Positions 6,571 through 15,758 of a stretch of DNA of 64,000 bases are shown in pieces (position 1 is the stretch's first letter; each line of letters begins with the position of its first letter). Made by a program: the position numbers and the translations under genes. Source of the stretch: Brachybacterium sp. FME24 (GTDB taxonomy: Bacteria > Actinomycetota > Actinomycetes > Actinomycetales > Dermabacteraceae); assembly GCF_014897705.1 (NCBI RefSeq), contig NZ_JABUXV010000002.1:1-64000 (forward strand). Direction: 5' to 3'. The notes below the pieces were generated by a model. That model had not been told where the DNA came from. It saw only the letters and a list, made by a program, of their open reading frames with translations, and did not search any database.

Positions 6571-7740
6571 TCACGCCGTGCCGACGATCACCAGCTCGTT
6601 GCCCTCCGGGTCGGCGACGCGCCATCGACCATCGGACCCCTCCATCAGCCGGCCCCCTGCTCCGAGTGCGGTGTCCAGGCGTGACGGTGCGACATCGAAC
6701 GGGACCTCGAGCTCGATCGAGGCACGGTTGCGCTGTCGCCGCCGTGGCATGTCCGTGGCGTCGAGCGACTGGAACACCAGCTCAGGACCGAATCGTCGGG
6801 GATCATAGATATCGCTCACGCCTTCGCGCCGGTCCTCGACGTATCCGAGTGCGACGACCCAGAAGGCGCGGACTGCGGCGACGTCGGCCGCATCGAGGAC
6901 GAGCTGGACGAAGCGCAGCAGCCCGGAGTCCGCTGCGGCACCGAGCTCGCGGGCGACAGACTGGATGCGTGCGGCCAGGGCCGTGAAGTCGAGGCCCGGG
7001 CCTTGGGCCTCTGCTTCCCACAGATCCTTGCCGCTGTCGAGGACCACCAGGCCGGGGCGCAGGTCGATCAGCAGCGGGGATCCTGCATTCTCGGCCAGAG
7101 CTGCGGCCGCCGCAGCCAGGTCGTCCTGCCGCTGGGGAGAGTCGACGCGATAGCAGGCCATGGCGCTGAACACCGCCTGCCACTCGTCGGCCCCGCTGTT
7201 CTCGCCGAGCGGCGATCCGGGCACCAGGTCGAGCTCATTGCCGTCGGCATCGGCGTGGCGGATCCCGTACGGTCCGGTCGCCTCGCCCAGGTCCGCCTGC
7301 TCGACCGCCGACTCCGGCCGCACTACATCCACGTGGATGCGGTGGCGCACGGGGCGGGACTCACTGGAGGCCCGGAACTGCAGGGCGGGATCGCGCCGCA
7401 ACGGATCCACCAGGCGCCCTTCGCCATCCGGGTCGTAGTCCAGCGCGCGCTGCCAGAACGGCCGCAGGGCCGACGGCTCCGCGGAATCGAGCACGACGCT
7501 CAGGCTCTGCAGTGCCCCCGGGTTCGCAATCCGGCCGAGGTCCCGCGCCAACTCCGAGACGGCCTCGGCGCTCTCGTCGGAGTCGACGCGCACCCTCAAA
7601 CCGGTCGTGCGCACGTCGACCGCCGTGACGGCCGGCTTCTCCGCAATGCGCCCGGCCATCACCGCCGCCGCGCTCAGCGACGGCGTCTCGAACCACGCCG
7701 TCGATACACCGTCGAGCACCCGCCAGTCCGAATCGCCCAT
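6571..7740 (-). CDS. Duplicated pterin-dehydratase-like plus glyoxalase-like (VOC) protein
   Basis: This 389-residue protein is built from two similar halves. Each has a pterin-4a-carbinolamine-dehydratase-like segment of about 75 residues. Each then has a VOC/glyoxalase-like domain starting LSVVLDSAEPSALRPFW (about 78) and FVQLVLDAADVAAVRAFW (about 275), and ending in GIRHADADGNELDLVPG (about 167) and WRVADPEGNELVIVG (about 372). The dehydratase segments lack the clear catalytic histidine pair, so activity there is doubtful. VOC proteins act as dioxygenases, glyoxalases, or drug-binding or drug-modifying proteins, and the substrate is unknown. The start ATG 7740 is followed at once by a recognisable domain. 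The gene is monocistronic or read with its upstream neighbour on the same strand. Confidence 0.8.
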   Translation of the reverse strand: MGDSDWRVLDGVSTAWFETPSLSAAAVMAGRIAEKPAVTAVDVRTTGLRVRVDSDESAEAVSELARDLGRIANPGALQSLSVVLDSAEPSALRPFWQRALDYDPDGEGRLVDPLRRDPALQFRASSESRPVRHRIHVDVVRPESAVEQADLGEATGPYGIRHADADGNELDLVPGSPLGENSGADEWQAVFSAMACYRVDSPQRQDDLAAAAAALAENAGSPLLIDLRPGLVVLDSGKDLWEAEAQGPGLDFTALAARIQSVARELGAAADSGLLRFVQLVLDAADVAAVRAFWVVALGYVEDRREGVSDIYDPRRFGPELVFQSLDATDMPRRRQRNRASIELEVPFDVAPSRLDTALGAGGRLMEGSDGRWRVADPEGNELVIVGTA

Positions 7741-7916
7741 ACCGGACAGACTACGTGGCGTTGCGGCGAGGCACCAGAAGGCCGGCCACGACCGTAGCCG
7801 ACCATTCACCGCCGGCCATCGAGCGGGCAGAAGTATCTGCTTCGCACTGGGGCACCCCCACGCGGCGGTTGCGGCAATCCCGGCATCGCCACGCTCCCGC
7901 CCGGTCGGCCACCTGG

Positions 7917-8336
7917 TCACTCTGATTCGTTCGTCCAGGCCACCTGGGTGTCTCCGCTGCGGACCACCATCCAGCTGCTGCACACCACGCCGTCCGTCGG
8001 CAGCGGATCGGGCAACCAGTCGGCCTCGATCTCGGGCTCCGAGGAGATGGTCCCTTCTGAGCAGTACTCGGAGGTGAAGACGGTCGGGCTGGTCCACCGC
8101 ATCACGGCTGCGTGACCGTCCAGCTGCGCGATCAGTCGCACGTCCGTCGCATCGTCGGGCAGGAAACCTTGGAAGCGGAAGGACTCGTCGGATGCCTCAG
8201 CCTCGGCTGCGGTCTCGTAGGTGAACTCACGCTGCCCTACCTGGAACGTGTCTTGGACGACGGTGCACCCGATGAGAGTGGTCGCCGCGGCCATGCCCAC
8301 AGCGCCCAGCAGGAGACGGCGGTGTCGAGGAGTCAT
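7917..8336 (-). CDS. Small predicted lipoprotein
   Basis: This 139-residue protein has a signal peptide ending LIGC (lipid attachment at Cys24). The mature domain of about 115 residues carries two cysteines (SEYCSE, VVCSSW) likely to be disulfide-bonded. I recognise no family. The ATG at 8336 gives a normal signal peptide, whereas the longer open frame does not. It lies 86 bp downstream of the ABC permease on the same strand and may be the last gene of that operon, as a membrane-tethered accessory protein. Confidence 0.7.
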   Translation of the reverse strand: MTPRHRRLLLGAVGMAAATTLIGCTVVQDTFQVGQREFTYETAAEAEASDESFRFQGFLPDDATDVRLIAQLDGHAAVMRWTSPTVFTSEYCSEGTISSEPEIEADWLPDPLPTDGVVCSSWMVVRSGDTQVAWTNESE

Positions 8337-8422
8337 GTTCTTGCTCTTCCCTGTCGCTGGTGCCTGTGCATCGGATCGATGCGCGAACTGGTGCCTACGG
8401 AGGCGGTGGATCGCTGGCGGGC

Positions 8423-10546
8423 TCATCGCGCGGCCACCCCGATGGCAGGCTGGACGCGGGCGGCGTTCCACATCGGCACGGCGGCCGCGATCAGGGCGGC
8501 GGCGGTGACGCCGACGACGAGGGCGGCGAGCGCGGCCAGCGGTGGCGGGCCGGCGGACAGGCCCAGGATGCGCAGGGCGAGCACGCCGTACGCGCTGCCG
8601 AAGGCGACGCCGGTCACCGCGCCCACCAGGGAAGCGAGCGCTGCCTCGGCGGCGATCGAGCGGCGGGCGCCGGATCGGCTCACCCCGAGCGCTCGCAGCA
8701 GGGCGATCTCCTGCCGCCGCTCGGTGACCGAGAGCGCCAAGGTCACCGCCACGCCGATCAGCGCGACGAGCATGGTCACGCCGATCATCGCTGCGCCCAC
8801 GGCCTGCCCGATGAGGATCATCTGCTCGATTCCCTGGAGGACATCGTCTGCCCAGAAGATGGACGTCCCCGGGTCCGTGCTCTCGAGCACTGCCGCGCGC
8901 AGATCCTCATCGCTCGATCCGGGTGCCGGATCGATGAGGATGTCCAGGCCGTCGATGTGTGCTTCGACATCTGGATGTGCCGACAGCTCGGTGGCGACGG
9001 CCTCGGGGTCGGCGACGAGATCGACCGGGATGATCGCGGTCGAGGGGAAGTTCCTCGCGACGCCGTCCTGCGCATCCTGGGTCGCCCCGGCCACCCCGAC
9101 GACGAGGGCTGCGGTGAGACCGACCCCCAGCGTGAGCACGGTGGTCATGGCAGCGGTGCGGCGTGATGCCCGGCGGGTGTTCGACAGGGCCAGTCGTATC
9201 GGCACCGACCTCGAGGCCAGAGGGTGCAGCAGCGCTGCCGCCCCCGACACGAGGAAGGGGCCGGTGGCGACGAGCGCACCGAAGACCAACAGGCCGCTGA
9301 GAGCCGCGAACGCGAGGCCGACGAACTGATCGGTGCTCGAGACGAACAGACCGACCGCACCGGTGGCGATGGCGGCGACGGCGAGCGCGCCGGCGAGGGC
9401 CGAGCGTGCACGACGACGGAGGGGGCGCGCCTCCGAGGAGCGCGAGGCACCGAGCGCCTCCACCGGCGAGGCGCTTCCGGCAGCTCGTGCGGCAGGCAGC
9501 GCCGCGACGATGGTGCAGAGCACCGCCAGCGCGACGCACGCGACGAGCCCGATCGGCGAGGAGATGAACGGAGCGTTGAGCAGCCCGGCGCCCCGGGCTG
9601 CCGCGACCAGTGCCGCCGAGACCCCCAGGCCGATCGCGACCCCGGCGATGCCGCCGAGCAGCCCGATGCACGCTGCTTCGATCAGCACCAATCGACTGAC
9701 CTGGTTCCGGGTGGCCCCGATGCATCGCAGGAGGGCGAGTTCGGTGGCGCGACGGGAGAGCATGATGCGGAAGGTGGAGCTGACGATCACCACGGCAGAG
9801 ACGAGGGCGAGAGCGACGAACACCGCCAGGGCACCGAACACGCCGGTGCTGGTCTCCGTGACCGTGCGTTCCTGTGCCGCCCGTCGCTCCTCGCCGCTGA
9901 GAACGATGTTCTCACCGGCCACGGACTTCATGGCGTCGAGGTCTGGATCGCCCGTGACGAAGATCTGGACAGGCATCATCGTCTCGCCGAGAGCCACGGC
10001 ATCTTCTTCGCTGACCAGGGCCGTGTCCTGTCCGAACTCGTGCACCGGGCCGATCCCGGCTACGACGAGTTCGCGCCCTTCGACGACGAAGGAGTCTCCG
10101 ACGGAGGCACCCGCCCGATCGGCGGTGCTGGCGCCGAGCACGACCTCACCGGTCCCCGGGGGATTCCCTGAGGTCAGCTCGGGAATCTCACTGAGCGGGC
10201 CGGATCCGGGATCGCTGCTCAGCTTCCACGTCGAGGTCGTGCCACCGATCTCCACCTCGACATCGCCGTAGTACTGCACGGCGACCTCGCTGGTGCCGGG
10301 CAGCGCCCGCAGCTTCTCCGCGATGTCGGCGACCGCCGCCGTCTCGAGTTCAGCACTCGGGACGACCACGGCATCCACGGCAGGAGGAGTGGTCACCCCG
10401 AACGCGACAAGGGCATCGCGCGCGTTGAGGGCGAGGAGAAGCGATGCGGCGGCGAAGGCTGCCGCTGCGACGACCGCGATGCCGATCAGGAAGGCCTGGC
10501 CCGGTCGGCGTGCGACGCTGAGCGCTGCTGTGCGATACACCATCAC
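8423..10546 (-). CDS. FtsX-family ABC transporter permease
   Basis: This 707-residue MacB/LolC-like permease has one N-terminal membrane helix (about 12-35). An extracytoplasmic domain follows (about 40-225), then an FtsX block of three helices (about 230-370) with the typical ELALLRCIGATRNQV turn. Two more helices span about 385-450. A second extracytoplasmic part precedes a C-terminal FtsX block (about 580-705) with EIALLRALGVSRSGARRSI. Such proteins usually work as mechanotransmitters for peptide or lipid export rather than as pores. The start overlaps the stop of the ATPase gene by 4 bp. The divergent NarL-type two-component system suggests stress-induced expression, for instance by cell-wall antibiotics. 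Confidence 0.93.
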   Translation of the reverse strand: MMVYRTAALSVARRPGQAFLIGIAVVAAAAFAAASLLLALNARDALVAFGVTTPPAVDAVVVPSAELETAAVADIAEKLRALPGTSEVAVQYYGDVEVEIGGTTSTWKLSSDPGSGPLSEIPELTSGNPPGTGEVVLGASTADRAGASVGDSFVVEGRELVVAGIGPVHEFGQDTALVSEEDAVALGETMMPVQIFVTGDPDLDAMKSVAGENIVLSGEERRAAQERTVTETSTGVFGALAVFVALALVSAVVIVSSTFRIMLSRRATELALLRCIGATRNQVSRLVLIEAACIGLLGGIAGVAIGLGVSAALVAAARGAGLLNAPFISSPIGLVACVALAVLCTIVAALPAARAAGSASPVEALGASRSSEARPLRRRARSALAGALAVAAIATGAVGLFVSSTDQFVGLAFAALSGLLVFGALVATGPFLVSGAAALLHPLASRSVPIRLALSNTRRASRRTAAMTTVLTLGVGLTAALVVGVAGATQDAQDGVARNFPSTAIIPVDLVADPEAVATELSAHPDVEAHIDGLDILIDPAPGSSDEDLRAAVLESTDPGTSIFWADDVLQGIEQMILIGQAVGAAMIGVTMLVALIGVAVTLALSVTERRQEIALLRALGVSRSGARRSIAAEAALASLVGAVTGVAFGSAYGVLALRILGLSAGPPPLAALAALVVGVTAAALIAAAVPMWNAARVQPAIGVAAR

Positions 10547-11346
10547 GCGGTCTGCTCCGCGTGCGATGCGAGCTCACCGACGCGTTCGAGCACCGTCTCG
10601 TGGGTCGGCGTCCGGAAGACGCCGGCTGCCCGACCGTCCTTGAGCAGGATGACCTCGTCGGTGACCGCGGCAGCCGCCGGGTCGTGGGTCACCATCACCA
10701 CGGTCTGCCCGTAGTCGTCGACGCAGGCACGGAACATCTCCAGCAGGGATCGACTCGATACGCTGTCGAGCGCGCCCGTCGGCTCGTCCGCCACGATGAG
10801 GTCGGGGCGTCCGAGCAGGGCCCGAGCGACGGCCACCCGCTGACGCTGGCCACCGGAGAGCTGAGACGGCAGATGCCGCAGCCGATCCGAGATCCCGAGT
10901 CGTTCGACCAGCTCCGAGCGCCACGCCCGGTCCGGACGGTGCCCGGCGAGCGATGCCCCGAGGTCGATGTTCTCCGCCGCCGTGAGGTGCGGAAGCAGGT
11001 TCCCGTCCTGGAACACGAACCCGATCCTGTCCCGCCGCGTCGCGGTCAACGACGCGTCATCGAGGCGCCCGAGATCGGTCTCGCCGAGCAGGATCCGACC
11101 CGAGGTCGCCTGGTCGAGACCGGCCAGGCAGTGCAGGAACGTCGACTTGCCGGACCCGGAGGCACCCATGATGGCGGTGAAGCGCCGGGCGAACAGATCG
11201 ATGCTCAGCCCATCCAGCGCGCGGACCCGGCTTGCGCCGGAACCGTACTCCCGCACGACGTCTATCGCGCGGGCGGCCAGTCGTGCCGTGGGGTCGGTCG
11301 TGGCGGAGCGGGATTCGCCGCTGTATTCGCCGCTATCACGTGTCAT
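10543..11346 (-). CDS. ABC transporter ATP-binding protein (MacB/LolD type)
   Basis: This 267-residue ATPase has Walker A GASGSGKST (61-69), a Q-loop FVFQDGNLLP (about 110-119), signature LSGGQRQR (163-170), Walker B LIVADEPTGALD (from 183) and an H-loop VTHDP. The EPTGALD string is characteristic of the MacB/LolD/BceA group that partners FtsX-like permeases. About 20 extra N-terminal residues are low in complexity. The final ATGA overlap couples its translation to the permease. Its 5' end faces the histidine kinase gene across a 133 bp divergent spacer. Confidence 0.95.
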   Translation of the reverse strand: MTRDSGEYSGESRSATTDPTARLAARAIDVVREYGSGASRVRALDGLSIDLFARRFTAIMGASGSGKSTFLHCLAGLDQATSGRILLGETDLGRLDDASLTATRRDRIGFVFQDGNLLPHLTAAENIDLGASLAGHRPDRAWRSELVERLGISDRLRHLPSQLSGGQRQRVAVARALLGRPDLIVADEPTGALDSVSSRSLLEMFRACVDDYGQTVVMVTHDPAAAAVTDEVILLKDGRAAGVFRTPTHETVLERVGELASHAEQTA

Positions 11347-11479
11347 GCCTCAAGGTTCGCGGTCCACCTCCGGTCTCCGCTTCGGCCCTGCGAACGATCT
11401 CTGCCGCCCGTGCTCGTTCCTTCGGTCGATGCGCCGTCCGGACGGTCGCCCTGGCCGCCGGGGTCCGTACGATGCAGGG

Positions 11480-12670
11480 GTGGCGAGCGACATCGAGGGA
11501 GAACATCGGCGGCCCCGGTTGCCCTCCACCCTCACGGCAGCAGCGTCGAAGACTGCCGAGCTCCTCGTGCTGGCCCTGCTGCTCATGGTCGACTTCGAGC
11601 TGGGCGTCCGCTTCCTGCCCGCCGAGCTCGCCGCCACGGATATCGCCGGCGCTCTGGCGACGGCGCTCGTGGCAACCGTGGCCGCTGTTCTCGCGCTCGC
11701 CCGTCGCCGGATGCCGGCCCGTGTCGCCGTGGCGACCGCCTTCGCAGTGTCCCTCCTGGCATCCGTGGTCTCCGTCTCGGGAGGCAGCCTCACGCTGTCC
11801 GTGACCGAGACCGCGGCACTGCTCGTGCTCACGGTGTTCGGAGTGCGCGGCGAATCCTCGGCGCGCGGCGCGGTCCTCGTCGGTGCGGCTGCGCTCGTGG
11901 TGAGCCTCGCCGCCGTGCTGCTGCGTCTCGACGGCGATGCCACGGCCGTGCTGCTGGCGCTGCTCGTCTGGGGCTGCATGATCGCCGGCGGTGTTGCGGG
12001 ACGGCACGTGCGGATGCGGCGGGAACACGAGGCGGAAACCCATCGGCGCTCGGAACGGATGGAGCTGGCTCGCGAGCTCCACGATGTCGTGGCGCACCAG
12101 GTCAGCGGGATCGTGGTGCAGGCACAAGCCGCGATCGCCGTGGACCGCACCGACCCCGAGCAGCTCGCCGAGGCCTTCTCCGCCATCGAATCAGCCGGGA
12201 CCGAGGCGCTCTCCGGGATGCGTCGGATGGTCGGCGCGATCCGAGATGAGTCGGATCGGGATGACCCGCTGATCGTGCCCTACGGCCTCGCCGACGTCCC
12301 GGCGCTGATCGACCGGTTCGATCCGGAACGCAAGCACACGACGCTGGATCTCCAGGACAACCGCTCCCCCGTGCCGCCGGGCGTCGGCGAGACCGCGTAC
12401 CGCGTGGTCCGGGAGGCGCTCACCAACGTGCGACGCCATGCTCCCGAGGGAACCACCCGGGTGTCCGTGCGTGAGGTCGACGGGGAGCTCGCACTCGACA
12501 TCAGCAACGATGGAGTCCGTGCGCGCCCTGTCGAGCCGGACTCGAAGGGATTCGGTCTCATGGGGATGGCGGAGCGGGTCACCACGCTCGGGGGGACGAT
12601 GCGGGCGGGGGCCCACGGATCGGACTGCTGGAGAGTCCAGGTCACTCTGCCTCTGGAGCGGGTTCGATGA
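11480..12670 (+). CDS. Sensor histidine kinase, NarL/DesK class
   Basis: This 396-residue kinase has about five N-terminal membrane helices between residues 25 and 172 and no large external sensor. A HisKA_3 dimerisation domain carries the phospho-acceptor His201 (ELHDVVAHQ), and a HATPase_c domain follows (about 290-392; REALTNVRRHAP and GFGLMGMAERV). The start is GTG 11480; longer open frames upstream run through the divergent promoter region. Its stop overlaps the response regulator start (ATGA). The short membrane-embedded input and divergent ABC exporter resemble systems in which the transporter feeds stimulus information to the kinase. Confidence 0.92.
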   Translation: MASDIEGEHRRPRLPSTLTAAASKTAELLVLALLLMVDFELGVRFLPAELAATDIAGALATALVATVAAVLALARRRMPARVAVATAFAVSLLASVVSVSGGSLTLSVTETAALLVLTVFGVRGESSARGAVLVGAAALVVSLAAVLLRLDGDATAVLLALLVWGCMIAGGVAGRHVRMRREHEAETHRRSERMELARELHDVVAHQVSGIVVQAQAAIAVDRTDPEQLAEAFSAIESAGTEALSGMRRMVGAIRDESDRDDPLIVPYGLADVPALIDRFDPERKHTTLDLQDNRSPVPPGVGETAYRVVREALTNVRRHAPEGTTRVSVREVDGELALDISNDGVRARPVEPDSKGFGLMGMAERVTTLGGTMRAGAHGSDCWRVQVTLPLERVR

Positions 12671-13302
12671 TCGGCGTCGTCCTCGCCGACGATCACGAGA
12701 TGGTCCGCGCCGGGTTCCGCATGGTGCTCGAGGCGGAGGGGGACATCTCGGTCATCGGGATCGCCGGCTCCGGCCAGGACGCGGTGGGCGTCGCGAAGCG
12801 GCTGCGCCCCGAGGTGGTGCTGATGGACATCCGCATGCCGGGGATGGACGGGCTGGAAGCCACGCGCCTGATCACGGCGATGCCGGAGGCGCCGCGCGTC
12901 GTCGTCGTCACGACCTTCGACACCGATGAGTACCTGCGCACCGCGCTCCAGGCGGGCGCCTCCGGCTTCATGCTCAAGGACGCCGGACCGAGGCTGCTCG
13001 TCGAAGCGGTTCGCGCTGCAGCCGTCGGCGACGCCCTGGTGTCGCCGTCGATCACCGTGCGCCTGCTCGGAGAGCTCGCCGCCGGGCAATCCGGAGCAGG
13101 GGCCGGGCACGACCTGTCGGACCGGGAGCTCGAGATCGCGGCCGCCATCGCCCGCGGCCGCACCAACGAGGAGATCGCCGCCGATCTGTTCATCTCCCTG
13201 TCGACGGTGAAGACGCACGCGCGGAGCATCAGCGGGAAGATCGGCGCCCGCAACCGGGTCGAGATCGCCGCGTGGGCCTGGCGCGCGCGATTGGTCCGCT
13301 GA
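12667..13302 (+). CDS. LuxR/NarL-family response regulator
   Basis: This 211-residue regulator has a receiver domain with acidic pair Asp8-Asp9, phosphorylation site Asp54 (VVLMDIRMPGMDG) and switch lysine in LKDAG. A C-terminal LuxR helix-turn-helix follows at about 140-205 (LSDRELEIAAAIARGRTNEEIA, then STVKTH). It is the cognate partner of the kinase it overlaps by 4 bp. The likely target is the divergent ABC exporter operon and/or its own promoter. Confidence 0.96.
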   Translation: MIGVVLADDHEMVRAGFRMVLEAEGDISVIGIAGSGQDAVGVAKRLRPEVVLMDIRMPGMDGLEATRLITAMPEAPRVVVVTTFDTDEYLRTALQAGASGFMLKDAGPRLLVEAVRAAAVGDALVSPSITVRLLGELAAGQSGAGAGHDLSDRELEIAAAIARGRTNEEIAADLFISLSTVKTHARSISGKIGARNRVEIAAWAWRARLVR

Positions 13303-13380
13303 ACGGCACGCGCCTCGGCGACCGGTGCTCGGAGGGCAGTGCATCCCCGCTGACGTTCTCCGCCATGGGAGCAGTGACCG

Positions 13381-14733
13381 TCATCGCGCCGGGAGGGCCC
13401 CGATCGTGAGCGGCTGCGCCGTCGCGGGCGCACCGCAGCACCCCTCCTCCGGGGCCGCGGAGCTCTCGGGCTCGTCGAAGAGGCCCGACCCGCCGCACAC
13501 CCCGGTCTCCGGCAGGCTCAGTTCGACGCGCTCGGCGGCCTCCCGGTCACCGGCGATGTCCGCGACCACGCTGCGGACCTGCTCGTATCCGGTCTGAGCC
13601 AGGAACGAGGGGGCGCGCCCGTAGGACTTCATCCCGACGATGTAGAGGCCGGTCTCGGGCTGCGTGAGCTCCTTGGCTCCGTGCGGATAGACGGTGCCGC
13701 AGGAGTGGACGTTGGGATCGATCAGCGGCGCCAGATCGGTCGGGGCCTGCAGGACCGGATCGAGATCGAGACGCACCTCGGTCAGCATGCTCAGATCCGG
13801 ACGGAATCCGGTCACCGCGATGACGTGGTCGACACCTGCGACCTTCTGCCCGTCGAACGAGGTCAGGACCAGCGATCCGCCCTCCGCGACCTCCACGTCC
13901 GAGGTGCGGAACCCGCTGAACTCGGTGATCGCGCCGGAATCGACAGCGTGACGCGCCCGGGAGCCCAGCGCCCCGCGCGCCACGAGCTGGTCGTTGTCGC
14001 CCCCGCCGAACGCCTCCTTGGTCGAGGACCGACGCACCAACCAGCTCACCCGGGTGGAGGGTTCGGCCTCGGCCAGCGCGGCGAGCTCGACCAGAGCAGT
14101 CTGCGCGGAGGCGCCGGTCCCTGCCACGACGACGTGGCGACCGGCGAACTGCTCCCGCACCGAGCCATCGCGCAGGTTCGGAACTCGAGAGTTGATCCGG
14201 TTCGTCGCCGCCGCTTCGCCGATCGCCGGCAGGCCATCGCCACCAAGAGGGTTCGGGCTCCCCCAGGTGCCCGAGGCATCGATGACGGCGAGCGCCCTGA
14301 CGCGCTCGATGCCCGTCGGTATCTGCACCTGGATGACGAACGGCTCGGCGTCCCGGCCGGAGTCGATGACTCGGTCGCGTCCCTGTCGCGAGACACCGAT
14401 GACACGGGCGCCGTAGCGGAGGGAGACGTCATCCGTCGTGTCCAAGGCGTCGGCCAGTGGCTGCAGATAGTCGCGGGACCAGTCCTCTCCGGTCGGGTAG
14501 GCCGACGCGTCCGGCGCCGCCCATCCGAGGCCGCCCAGGAGCTGCTGCGCGGCGGGGTCCACCAGTTCGGACCATGGCGAGAACAGCCGGATGTGTCCCC
14601 ACTCCCGGACGTTCGCACCGGCGCGGTCGCCCGCTTCCAGCACCACGACCTTCATTCCTCGCTGCTGTGCATGGGCCGCAGCCGCCAGCCCGGCTGGGCC
14701 GGCGCCGATCACTACCAGAGGCAATGCCTCCAT
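13381..14733 (-). CDS. FAD/NAD(P)-dependent oxidoreductase with cysteine tail, ArsO-like
   Basis: This 450-residue class-B-type flavoprotein has FAD-binding GAGPAGLAAAA (residues 10-20), an RLFSPWSELVDP segment, and a second Rossmann motif, VVAGTGASAQTAL, for NADPH. ITGFRP-like AVTGFRPDLS is present. Its C-terminus carries Cys413, Cys432 and Cys433 in GVCGGSG and EGCCGAP, a layout suited to binding a soft metal or trivalent arsenical. Flavin monooxygenases of this sort, often called ArsO, occur in arsenic loci. It is divergent from an ArsR-ArsN fusion gene with tandem operators between them, which supports a role in organoarsenical handling. The reaction is not proven. Confidence 0.85.
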   Translation of the reverse strand: MEALPLVVIGAGPAGLAAAAHAQQRGMKVVVLEAGDRAGANVREWGHIRLFSPWSELVDPAAQQLLGGLGWAAPDASAYPTGEDWSRDYLQPLADALDTTDDVSLRYGARVIGVSRQGRDRVIDSGRDAEPFVIQVQIPTGIERVRALAVIDASGTWGSPNPLGGDGLPAIGEAAATNRINSRVPNLRDGSVREQFAGRHVVVAGTGASAQTALVELAALAEAEPSTRVSWLVRRSSTKEAFGGGDNDQLVARGALGSRARHAVDSGAITEFSGFRTSDVEVAEGGSLVLTSFDGQKVAGVDHVIAVTGFRPDLSMLTEVRLDLDPVLQAPTDLAPLIDPNVHSCGTVYPHGAKELTQPETGLYIVGMKSYGRAPSFLAQTGYEQVRSVVADIAGDREAAERVELSLPETGVCGGSGLFDEPESSAAPEEGCCGAPATAQPLTIGALPAR

Positions 14734-14774
14734 CAGATGCTCCTTGGATCGAAAGGTGTCGATGCCTCGACATT

Positions 14775-14813
14775 ATCGACCGACGTCGATCAAGTCAATC
14801 GATGGGCGTCGAT
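14775..14813. promoter_or_regulatory. Tandem ArsR-type operators
   Basis: Two equal inverted repeats occur: ATCGAC, four bases, GTCGAT at 14775-14790, and ATCGAT, four bases, GTCGAT at 14798-14813. Their centres are 23 bp apart, about two helical turns. They fill the 93 bp gap between the flavoprotein and the ArsR-ArsN gene, and the second abuts the latter's start. Operators of the ATCGA-N4-TCGAT type are usual for actinobacterial ArsR repressors, so joint repression of both genes is expected. Confidence 0.75.
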
Positions 14814-14826
14814 GTATCATGTCGGA

Positions 14827-15672
14827 GTGACTACCACCCAGCCCCTCAGGCCCCCACTCGTCGATGTCGCGGCGGCGGAGACCTACGCCGAGTGGTTCAG
14901 GACGCTGGCCGATGCGACCCGCGTGCGCCTCCTGCACACCGTGGCCACCAGTCCCGCCGGCGCGATCCGGGTAGGGGATCTCGCAGCGCAGCTCGAGATC
15001 AGCCAATCCACCTGCTCCCATCACGTCCGCAAGCTTGCCGACGTCGGCTTCCTCATGATCGACAGGGTCGGCACCTCGAGCATCGTCTCCGTGAACCCGA
15101 CCTGCTGCACCGGCCTGCCCCACGCAGCAGACGTCGTCATGGGCACGATGGCCCCGTTGCCGTGCTGCCCTGCCGATCTCCCGGGCGATGTCACCACCCG
15201 AGCGATGACCACGCAGGATCAGTCGGTGGTCCGCGACATCTACGCCGAAGGTGTCGCAGGCCGGAACGCCACCTTCGAGACCACGGTCCCGACCGCCTCC
15301 GACCTGGCCGCCAGATGGCTGCCTGGCCACCGATGGGTCGCAGAACTGGAGGGAAGGGTCGTGGGCTGGGCTGCGATCTCTCCGACCTCGACCCGCGACT
15401 GCTACGCCGGCGTCGGAGAGACCTCCGTGTACGTCACCGACGGCGCACGCGGCCGCGGCGTCGGCAAGACCCTTCTCCACCGCCTGGTCACCGAAGCCGA
15501 CGACGCCGACCTCTGGACCCTCCAGACCTCGATCTTCCCGGAGAACCGCGCCAGCATCGCCCTCCACCACACGGCAGGCTTCCAGACCCTTGCGGTCCGC
15601 AGCCGGATCGCCCAGCTCGACGGCGTCTGGCGCGACACCGTCCTGCTCGAGCGGCGGCGCTCCACCGACTGA
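14827..15672 (+). CDS. ArsR repressor fused to ArsN-like GNAT acetyltransferase
   Basis: This 281-residue fusion has an ArsR winged helix at about 15-95 (WFRTLADATRVRLLHT; recognition helix QSTCSHHVRKLADVGF). A linker follows with paired cysteines Cys93-Cys94 and Cys113-Cys114. A GNAT domain of the ArsN/phosphinothricin-acetyltransferase type spans about 121-281 (IYAEGVAGRNATFET, ARGRGVGKTLL for acetyl-CoA, FPENRASIALHHTAGF). ArsN1 enzymes acetylate the amino group of arsinothricin. The cysteine pairs are candidate trivalent arsenic sensing ligands. The GTG at 14827 is preferred, with ATG 14812 in frame as the alternative. No classical arsenite pump or arsenate reductase is nearby. Confidence 0.87.
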   Translation: MTTTQPLRPPLVDVAAAETYAEWFRTLADATRVRLLHTVATSPAGAIRVGDLAAQLEISQSTCSHHVRKLADVGFLMIDRVGTSSIVSVNPTCCTGLPHAADVVMGTMAPLPCCPADLPGDVTTRAMTTQDQSVVRDIYAEGVAGRNATFETTVPTASDLAARWLPGHRWVAELEGRVVGWAAISPTSTRDCYAGVGETSVYVTDGARGRGVGKTLLHRLVTEADDADLWTLQTSIFPENRASIALHHTAGFQTLAVRSRIAQLDGVWRDTVLLERRRSTD

Positions 15673-15758
15673 GGGGCTCGCGTCGACCAAGCGCGCTGTC
15701 ACCCCCGTTGAGCACAGACCCACGAGAGCGACTCGTTCTCCTCAAGCAGGAGGGGTCC

